DNA from: JBBSUQ01 sp038234235
Lineage (GTDB): Bacteria > Bacteroidota > Bacteroidia > Flavobacteriales_D > Crocinitomicaceae
Length of the DNA: 11,744 nt
Assembly (NCBI GenBank): GCA_038234235.1
Contig: JBBSUQ010000101.1
Location: 1 to 11,744, forward strand
Direction: 5' to 3'
This document shows positions 6,456-11,744 of the stretch, one piece after another; positions within the stretch are counted from its first letter, which is position 1, and each line of letters begins with the position of its first letter. Both the position numbers and the translations under genes were made by a program. Under the pieces are notes generated by a model. The model searched no databases. It was not told the DNA's origin and saw nothing but the letters and a program-made list of their open reading frames with translations.

Positions 6456-7133
6456 TTAAAAAATATTAATATTTTCACTCTGAAACTTAAATCCCAATCG
6501 TTTTCCAGTCTTTAATTGCAGGCTCGAACTTAAGGTTTGCATCTGTGCAACTGACACTTCATTCACTATATCATACGGCGGTGTAAACAAATCAAACTCC
6601 AAAGCATGAATAAATGCAGTTCTGATAATGTGCGTAATTACCTCATCCGAAAGCATGCCTTTTTCTAAATCCCTAAATAAAAATCCTAATTGACCTTTGC
6701 CTTCAACTAAAAAATGATCTTCTACATTCAAAAGCATGCGCCCAATAAGGTAACCCGGATCATTTAAACGGTTGTAAATATATGAATCGGCTAAAAAATT
6801 ATAAACATTGATAATCCCGAAAAATCCTCTTTTCATATCCTGACTTAAATATGGTATTTTCCAAAGTGGATTTTCATCTGGAAGCTTGAAAACATTGGTA
6901 TGCATGTGAAAAACCAAAACATCACTTCCTATAAAAACTTGAACTTCAAAATCTCCTTTGTCAATATAATCAAGTCGAACACGCTCATCTGTAATGTTTT
7001 TACGCATTTCAGCAATTTCCGAATGTATTAAAATTCTAAAGCGATTAAAAACATCTTTAGTTCTAGCATAGACATCTTGTTTTAAGATGGATTTGTTATT
7101 GAGTATGTCAACTATTAAATCTCTTTCTTCCAT
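6456..7133 (-). CDS. Uncharacterised 225-residue protein downstream of proS
   Basis: I do not recognise a named family. The protein has no signal peptide and no membrane segment, so it is probably cytoplasmic. It starts MEERDLIVDILNNKS, with a charged, probably helical first 50 residues. A mixed region with VLVFHMHTNVFKLP (about 73-86), GFFGIINVYNFLADSYIYN (about 103-121), and helices to the end follow. His and Asp residues in HMHTN and the FDLFTPPYD stretch (about 180-188) look motif-like, but I cannot assign a reaction. It lies 47 bp after proS with no promoter between and is followed by a terminator, so it is probably the second gene of a proS operon. Codon use resembles its neighbours. 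A role tied to translation is a guess from position only. Confidence 0.85.
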   Translation of the reverse strand: MEERDLIVDILNNKSILKQDVYARTKDVFNRFRILIHSEIAEMRKNITDERVRLDYIDKGDFEVQVFIGSDVLVFHMHTNVFKLPDENPLWKIPYLSQDMKRGFFGIINVYNFLADSYIYNRLNDPGYLIGRMLLNVEDHFLVEGKGQLGFLFRDLEKGMLSDEVITHIIRTAFIHALEFDLFTPPYDIVNEVSVAQMQTLSSSLQLKTGKRLGFKFQSENINIF

Positions 7134-7180
7134 AATTTCTTAAATTGAATAAGTTAAAATGTATTTATTAATATGAATAT

Positions 7181-8656
7181 TTAATATGCTTTTGCGAAAA
7201 TTACCCTTCCAGCTGAAGGTTTACCTGAATACATACAAACACCAGTTTCTTCTTTTCTATCAAAAGGCACACATCTTATAGTCGCTTGTGTTTCTTCTTT
7301 AATTTTAGCTTCAGTTTCTACTGTTCCATCCCAATGTGCAAGATAAAATCCTCCGCCATCAATTTCTTTTTTAAACTGAGCGTAATCATTAATTTCTTTC
7401 ATGTTGTCTGTACGGAATTGTTTAGCTTTCTCGTATAAAACTGTCTGCATATCTTCCAACTCCTCGCCTATTTTCTCAATCAAGACATCCAATTTCACAG
7501 ATTCTTTTGTTTTGGTATCTCTGCGGGACAATTCAACCTGATTGTTTTCTAAATCTCTCGGACCAATTGCTATTCTTAACGGAACGCCTTTAGATTCGTA
7601 TTCAGCAAATTTCCAGCCCGGACGTTTTTGATCGTCTTTATCGTATTTCACTGAAATATTTTTCGCTTTTAATTCACTTACAATTTCATCTACCTTTTTA
7701 GAAATTTCAACTAATTCTTCATCGCTTCTAAAAATCGGGACAATAACCACATGAATTGGCGCTAAAGCAGGTGGCAAAACCAAACCTTCGTCATCAGAAT
7801 GTGTCATTATCAAAGCTCCCATTAATCTTGTAGAAACTCCCCAAGATGTTGCCCAAACATGATCTAATTTTCCTTCTTTACTGGTGAATTTAACATCAAA
7901 TGCCTTCGCAAAATTCTGACCTAAAAAATGAGATGTTCCTGCTTGCAGTGCTTTGCCATCTTGCATCATTGCCTCAATACAATAAGTTTCATCTGCTCCG
8001 GCAAAACGTTCGCTTTCTGTTTTCACACCTTGAATAACGGGCATTGCCATAAACTTCTCGGCAAACTCCGCGTAAATTCTCAACATTTGCTCAGATTCTT
8101 CAATAGCCTCTTGTTTTGTAGCATGCGCAGTGTGACCTTCTTGCCATAAAAACTCAGTTGTTCTTAAAAACAATCTTGTTCGCATTTCCCAACGCACAAC
8201 ATTAGCCCATTGATTAATTAGAATAGGCAAATCTCTATAAGATTGAATCCAACCTTTGTAGGTATTCCAAATAATTGCCTCACTAGTTGGTCGAACAATC
8301 AGTTCTTCTTCTAGTTTTGCTTTGGGATCAACAATAAGTTTTGAAGGATTATTTGGGTCCGTTTTTAAACGATAATGCGTTACAACTGCGCATTCTTTTG
8401 CGAAACCTTCTGCATTTTTTTCTTCAGCTTCGAATAAACTTTTAGGAATAAATAAGGGAAAATATGCATTTTGATGTCCTGTTTCTTTGAACATTTTATC
8501 AAGTTGTGCTTGTATTTTTTCCCAGATTGCAAAACCATAAGGTTTAATGACCATACAACCTCTAACCCCCGAATTTTCTGCAAGATCTGCTCTTACAACT
8601 AATTCATTGTACCATTTCGAATAATCTTCTGCTCGCGTTGTATATTTTTGCGCCAT
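7181..8656 (-). CDS. proS: Prolyl-tRNA synthetase, archaeal/eukaryotic type
   Basis: Class II synthetase that charges tRNA-Pro with proline; cytoplasmic. The 491-residue length and lack of the large editing insertion of bacterial ProRS identify the shorter archaeal/eukaryotic-like type. It shows the proline-site TSE (124-126), motif 2 from RWEMRTRLFLRTTEF (155-169) with QEGHTAH after it, motif 3 GVSTRLMGALIMTHSDDEG (273-291), an anticodon-binding domain (about 300-400), and the C-terminal domain ending in GRVIFAKAY. That last domain keeps only two cysteines (462, 474), so a four-Cys zinc site as described for some relatives appears absent. The ATG at 8656 starts at the usual MAQKYTTRAEDYSKWYNE terminus. 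Probable first gene of a two-gene operon; divergent from the lipoprotein gene. Confidence 0.97.
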   Translation of the reverse strand: MAQKYTTRAEDYSKWYNELVVRADLAENSGVRGCMVIKPYGFAIWEKIQAQLDKMFKETGHQNAYFPLFIPKSLFEAEEKNAEGFAKECAVVTHYRLKTDPNNPSKLIVDPKAKLEEELIVRPTSEAIIWNTYKGWIQSYRDLPILINQWANVVRWEMRTRLFLRTTEFLWQEGHTAHATKQEAIEESEQMLRIYAEFAEKFMAMPVIQGVKTESERFAGADETYCIEAMMQDGKALQAGTSHFLGQNFAKAFDVKFTSKEGKLDHVWATSWGVSTRLMGALIMTHSDDEGLVLPPALAPIHVVIVPIFRSDEELVEISKKVDEIVSELKAKNISVKYDKDDQKRPGWKFAEYESKGVPLRIAIGPRDLENNQVELSRRDTKTKESVKLDVLIEKIGEELEDMQTVLYEKAKQFRTDNMKEINDYAQFKKEIDGGGFYLAHWDGTVETEAKIKEETQATIRCVPFDRKEETGVCMYSGKPSAGRVIFAKAY

Positions 8657-8702
8657 TGCCCGTATTTTCTAATTTAATCTCTAATAAAATGTTAAAGATT
8701 GG

Positions 8703-8710
8703 CAAAAATA
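8703..8710 (-). promoter_or_regulatory. Possible -7 element of the proS promoter
   Basis: On the minus strand this reads TATTTTTG, matching TAnnTTTG, 46 bp before the proS ATG. No clear -33 TTTG lies upstream, and T-rich sequence raises the chance of an accidental match. Confidence 0.35.
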
Positions 8711-8755
8711 GAAATATAAAAGCTATTTTTAACTATTCACATAAAATTGAAGGTA

Positions 8756-10036
8756 ATGGAATCATATAGTAAGTCATCTAGTAATTCATTTAATAAGTCG
8801 TTTAGCAAGTCATTCAGCAAGTCATTTTTCAAAATTAGTATGCTTGTTTTATTATTGGCAGTGCTAATTTTTTCATCTTCTTGCTCAAGTTCTCAAAAAC
8901 TTTGGGATGATGATGTTTACATGGTGAAAAGTCCATCAATGCCTATAGGTGAATCATTGACAGATCCTACATCTTATCAATCTTACAAATACGCACAGAC
9001 ATCTCCAACTCAAAAAGCAGTTTTCAATTCTTATTATAGAAACGACCCTACGGTTGGATTTAGAACGATACCATTTTCATTAGTTGGACCATCACCCTAT
9101 CACTCTTATATGTCTTTTGGAAATCGATATGGTAATTACGGACATCCTTGGATGAGTCCAAATTACGGAGGATACAATTATGGTTCTCCCTTTGGAAATC
9201 CTTATTACGGTGGATACGGAAATTATTATGGTTCAGGTTCTTATTACGGTAATTACTACAACGGATATTATGATCCTTTCTACAATCCGTATTGGGGAAG
9301 TAACTATGGGTATGGATACAATGGTTATGGCAACAATGGTTATGGCAACAATGGTTATAATTATAACAGTTATGGTTCAAATGGCTACAATTCACAAAAC
9401 TATAATTCAAATAATTATGGAAGCGGTGGTTTAAATTTTAATGGTCATAGAGGAACTTCAAGTGGAGGTAGTAATTATTCAAATGGTCGTGGCAAAAACC
9501 CTAACTCTCTTTATTCTCCAACAGTTAGCAATCCAAATGGAACAACCGGAAAAGAAATGCCAGTAACGGCATCTTCTTCTCGTCAATCTGGAGGCACTGT
9601 TAAGTCAAGAGATATAAATTCAAACTCAGCATCAAATGTTGTTTCAGCGCCTTTGGGAAGAAATACTGGCAATACAGTTTCAGCGAGGAACAATACTGGC
9701 ACAAATTCAAATTCATCTTCTAATACGACTTCAAGCAGTACCTCAAATTCTAGAGGGACAAATTACCAACCTTCTTCCTCTTCAGGTAGAACGATTACCT
9801 CTACTTCTCCTCGAAATACCTCAACGAGTACAGCTGGTAGAGGTGGTTATACGGTAGGTGGCAATAATCAGGGAAGACCTGCAAGTACATCTGGAGGTAG
9901 AGGAACAACAACAATTTCTACAGGTACAAGTTCTGGTGGCGGATCTCGTGGGGGTTCTACAGGAAGTTCTGGAGGAAGCGGGTCAACTGGTCGTTCTGGC
10001 GGATCTGGCGGAACAGTTACTGGTGGTAGAAGATAA
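8756..10036 (+). CDS. Low-complexity Tyr/Gly/Asn/Ser-rich lipoprotein
   Basis: Predicted lipoprotein of 426 residues: a Ser/Lys/Phe repeat leader (5-24), hydrophobic core MLVLLLAVLIF (29-39) and a probable lipidated Cys43 in SSSCSSSQ. A less repetitive region follows (WDDDVYMVKSP to about 115), then a Tyr/Gly/Asn/Pro-rich stretch (about 120-235) with little charge, then a Ser/Thr/Gly/Asn/Arg tail to GGRR with almost no hydrophobic residues. Such composition implies intrinsic disorder and surface or periplasmic exposure; I recognise no enzymatic domain. The ATG at 8756 is preferred over the TTG at 8747. An ATG at 8840 (Met29) would remove the positive n-region. It is divergent from proS and ends 34 bp before the FadL-like gene, so the two are probably co-transcribed. 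An adhesin or matrix role is speculation. Confidence 0.8.
   Translation: MESYSKSSSNSFNKSFSKSFSKSFFKISMLVLLLAVLIFSSSCSSSQKLWDDDVYMVKSPSMPIGESLTDPTSYQSYKYAQTSPTQKAVFNSYYRNDPTVGFRTIPFSLVGPSPYHSYMSFGNRYGNYGHPWMSPNYGGYNYGSPFGNPYYGGYGNYYGSGSYYGNYYNGYYDPFYNPYWGSNYGYGYNGYGNNGYGNNGYNYNSYGSNGYNSQNYNSNNYGSGGLNFNGHRGTSSGGSNYSNGRGKNPNSLYSPTVSNPNGTTGKEMPVTASSSRQSGGTVKSRDINSNSASNVVSAPLGRNTGNTVSARNNTGTNSNSSSNTTSSSTSNSRGTNYQPSSSSGRTITSTSPRNTSTSTAGRGGYTVGGNNQGRPASTSGGRGTTTISTGTSSGGGSRGGSTGSSGGSGSTGRSGGSGGTVTGGRR
8768..8827 (+). repeat. 12-bp in-frame tandem repeat in the signal-peptide n-region
   Basis: Five contiguous 12-bp units close to AGCAAGTCATTT, in frame with the lipoprotein. They encode SKSS, SNSF, NKSF, SKSF and SKSF just before the hydrophobic core. 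The last two units differ by one base, so recent duplication is likely. Confidence 0.85.
9320..9358 (+). repeat. 15-bp in-frame tandem repeat in the Tyr/Gly/Asn region
   Basis: Two identical copies of AATGGTTATGGCAAC (9320-9334, 9335-9349) and a 9-base partial third copy, encoding NGYGN repeats. The identity at DNA level, including third codon positions, points to recent expansion. Confidence 0.8.
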
Positions 10037-10070
10037 TAATTGAATAAAACAAAAAGCGAAACAAATTTTA

Positions 10071-11534
10071 ATGCAAAAAATAATATTGGTCGTGATGTCA
10101 GTCTTAATTATAGGACTGGCATTTTCGCAAAATGAAAACGATCTTTTTAGATTTTCAAAAACCACTTTTCAAGGCGATGCCAGATTTGAATCAATGGCGG
10201 GTTCTTTTGGCGGAATTGGAGCTAACTTTGGATGCAGTCAAATTAATCCTGCAGGTTTTGCCAGGTATTCTTCTTCACAAGCCGGAATGGCATTCGGAGT
10301 TACAAATACAAAAAATTCAAGCGAATTTAACGGTACAACAACTGATACATCGAAAACCAGTGTTAAACTTTCCAACTTAGGAATTGTCTTTGTTAATGAT
10401 ATTTCTGAGGAAAGAGGAGGCTTTCTGTATTCTCAATTTGGATTTGGTTACAATAGAATTGAAAATTTCACTTACAATACAAGTTACCAAGGTAGACAGA
10501 ATGCATCTCTGTTAGACGGATTTACAGCAGATGGAAATGGAATTGATCCACAATTTTTACAAGAATATCGACCATTCAGCACCCATTTGGCATACGAATC
10601 TTATTTAATAGATTTTGATCCGTCCACAACTTCATATTACTCTCAGTTAACTTTAGGAGATCTCTACCACGAAAGAAATACAACCTATAAAGGTGGAATA
10701 AATGAATGGTTCGTCTCTTTCAGTGGCAATTATTTAAACAAATTATATGTTGGAGGAAACATTGGAATTCGTACGTTTAATTATAAAGAAAATTACAAAC
10801 ATTCAGAAACTTTATTAGACACCGTAGGGACAAGCTTAAGATCTTTTGATTATTTGTATAATTTGTCTATTAAAGGAACTGGTGGAAACATAAAATTAGG
10901 GTTTATATATCTTCCAACTAATAATACAAGAATTGGTTTGGCATTTCATACACCAACGTTTGTGGAAATGGAAGACAATTGGACTGCCAATATGGTTGGA
11001 TATTTTAATGATTCCACTACATTTATTCATACAGATTTGGTTCCATCTGCCAATTATAAATACAAAGTTAGAACGCCAACTAGATTGGTAGGAAGTTTTG
11101 CATATATTTTTGATACTTATGGCTGTATTAATGTAGATTTAGAATATGTAAATTATCGCAGTGCCAAATTTAAAGGCGTTTCATCTTCAGACAATCAATT
11201 TTACAGTTTTGAAGATGAAAATAAAGCGGCTAAAGAAGTTTTTAAACCTGCCTTAAATATAAGAGTTGGAGGAGAATTAGTAATAGCAACAGCATTTTTT
11301 GTACGTGGAGGATTTGCTTATTATCCTACAGCATTTAAACCTGAAATTAAGGCTGAACTTGACAATCAGAAAATATATTCTGCAGGTTTGGGTTATAGAC
11401 AGTCAAATTTTGTAATAGATGTGGCTTACAAAACAACTGGATACAAACGTAATTTTTATGCTTTTGAGGGTAGCCAGACAACAATTTCCACGCTAGTTAA
11501 TACTTTTGTGGTATCGGCCACATTAATGTTTTAG
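10071..11534 (+). CDS. OmpP1/FadL/TodX-family outer-membrane transport protein
   Basis: Outer-membrane barrel of 487 residues, related to the long-chain fatty-acid and hydrophobic-compound channels of the FadL group; the Bacteroidota members are often annotated as hemin receptor or transporter. It has a signal peptide (MQKIILVVMSVLIIGLAFS, cleavage probably before QNEND). The conserved N-terminal plug-like stretch follows: GDARFESMAGSFGGIGANF and INPAGFARY (about 35-65). Repeated amphipathic strands follow to a terminal Phe (VSATLMF), the aromatic end expected for barrel assembly. The ATG at 10071 lies 34 bp after the lipoprotein stop with no promoter match between, so co-transcription is likely. 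Proximity to a possible thioesterase gene fits acyl-chain handling, but that is inference. Confidence 0.85.
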   Translation: MQKIILVVMSVLIIGLAFSQNENDLFRFSKTTFQGDARFESMAGSFGGIGANFGCSQINPAGFARYSSSQAGMAFGVTNTKNSSEFNGTTTDTSKTSVKLSNLGIVFVNDISEERGGFLYSQFGFGYNRIENFTYNTSYQGRQNASLLDGFTADGNGIDPQFLQEYRPFSTHLAYESYLIDFDPSTTSYYSQLTLGDLYHERNTTYKGGINEWFVSFSGNYLNKLYVGGNIGIRTFNYKENYKHSETLLDTVGTSLRSFDYLYNLSIKGTGGNIKLGFIYLPTNNTRIGLAFHTPTFVEMEDNWTANMVGYFNDSTTFIHTDLVPSANYKYKVRTPTRLVGSFAYIFDTYGCINVDLEYVNYRSAKFKGVSSSDNQFYSFEDENKAAKEVFKPALNIRVGGELVIATAFFVRGGFAYYPTAFKPEIKAELDNQKIYSAGLGYRQSNFVIDVAYKTTGYKRNFYAFEGSQTTISTLVNTFVVSATLMF

Positions 11535-11561
11535 TTGTTTTAAATGTCTTAGATGTTTTAA
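11526..11561. repeat. 9-bp tandem array overlapping the FadL-like stop codon
   Basis: Four contiguous 9-bp units: ATGTTTTAG, TTGTTTTAA, ATGTCTTAG and ATGTTTTAA. The first unit is the last two codons plus the TAG stop of the FadL-like gene. TTTTAAA (11538-11544) and TTTAAAA (11557-11563) could pair weakly, but this is not a convincing terminator. Confidence 0.85.
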
Positions 11562-11587
11562 AATAATATTAGCTAAATCCGATTAAC

Positions 11588-11744
11588 TTATTTTTCCAAC
11601 TTCGACGTTTCTAACTTCGACGTTTCTAATTTCGACAAGGCATTTCTTAATTCTTCTGGAATTTGCATGGTCGTTTGGTTTTTCATGTCAAATGCAACCA
11701 AGATAGAGCTTCCACTTGTGCAAAGTTTTCAATTTATTTTTAAT
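11588..11744 (-). pseudogene. 3' end of a possible thioesterase-like gene, interrupted near the window edge
   Basis: The frame ending in TAA at 11588-11590 encodes CTSGSSILVAFDMKNQ and then IPEELRNALS followed by KLETS repeats. This resembles the last strand and tail of hotdog-fold (4HBT) acyl-CoA thioesterases; the call rests on about 30 residues. Going upstream this frame meets a TGA at 11731-11729, five codons before the conserved part. The neighbouring frame is open from the window edge (IKNKLK), and dropping one A of the run at 11726-11729 would join them into IKNKLKLCTSG. So the gene is a frameshifted pseudogene, a 3' remnant, or an intact gene with a base-call error. It is convergent with the FadL-like gene. 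Confidence 0.45.
11594..11638 (-). repeat. 15-bp tandem repeat encoding a KLETS tail
   Basis: Three 15-bp units at 11594-11608, 11609-11623 and 11624-11638, sharing AACTTCGACGTTTCT with few changes. On the minus strand they encode the Lys-Leu-Glu-Thr-Ser repeat that ends the thioesterase-like frame. Confidence 0.85.

Noticed and set aside
8643..8650. TATTTTTG on the plus strand as promoter of the lipoprotein gene
   Set aside because: It lies inside proS, lacks a -33 partner at proper distance, and T-rich sequence makes the match weak.
8657..8755. T-box or riboswitch in the proS/lipoprotein gap
   Set aside because: Only 99 bp, AT-rich, with no conserved T-box sequence or stable stems seen.
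9060..9434. Overlapping frames on both strands inside the lipoprotein gene
   Set aside because: They arise from its low-complexity codons; the His/Asn-rich and Met/Ile/Thr-rich products are shadows.

Overview
The window is AT-rich chromosomal DNA from a member of the Bacteroidota. Four things support this. There is an ABCG-type transporter of the fused kind common in that phylum. There is a Porin_10-like outer-membrane protein and a Bacteroidota-style FadL/OmpP1 relative. Start codons mostly lack a Shine-Dalgarno sequence and sit behind A-rich stretches. Several upstream regions carry the phylum's -7 promoter element TAnnTTTG. I cannot place it below phylum; Flavobacteriia or Sphingobacteriia/Chitinophagia all fit.

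Layout. 1-2651 (+): an ABC transporter gene whose 5' end lies outside the window. 2652-2883: a convergent gap filled by two different 7-bp tandem arrays. 2884-3630 (-): fabG. 3631-4054: a 424-bp gap with no gene; it holds the fabG promoter and repeats, a possible plus-strand promoter leading into a near-perfect 16-bp hairpin (candidate small RNA), and four evenly spaced G-tracts. 4055-5803 (-): a putative outer-membrane porin. 5857-6154 (-): rpsT with a clear terminator. 6187-6374 (-): two identical tRNA-Glu(UUC) genes, probably in one transcript with rpsT behind a well-formed promoter. 6456-8656 (-): proS followed by an unrecognised 225-residue gene. 8756-11534 (+): a probable two-gene operon of a disordered Tyr/Gly/Asn/Ser-rich lipoprotein and a FadL/OmpP1-like barrel. 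11588-11744 (-): the 3' end of a possible thioesterase-like gene with an in-frame stop near the window edge.

How the genes fit together. The core is housekeeping: translation (proS, tRNA-Glu x2, rpsT) and fatty-acid synthesis (fabG). Around it are envelope proteins (ABC exporter, porin, lipoprotein, FadL-like channel). I see no phage, transposase, CRISPR array or recognised defence system. The less ordinary signals are the short tandem arrays at both convergent gene junctions, the structured gap at 3715-3970, in-frame repeats in the lipoprotein signal peptide and in the thioesterase-like C-terminus, and the tRNA-rpsT transcript whose promoter overlaps the terminator of the operon before it.
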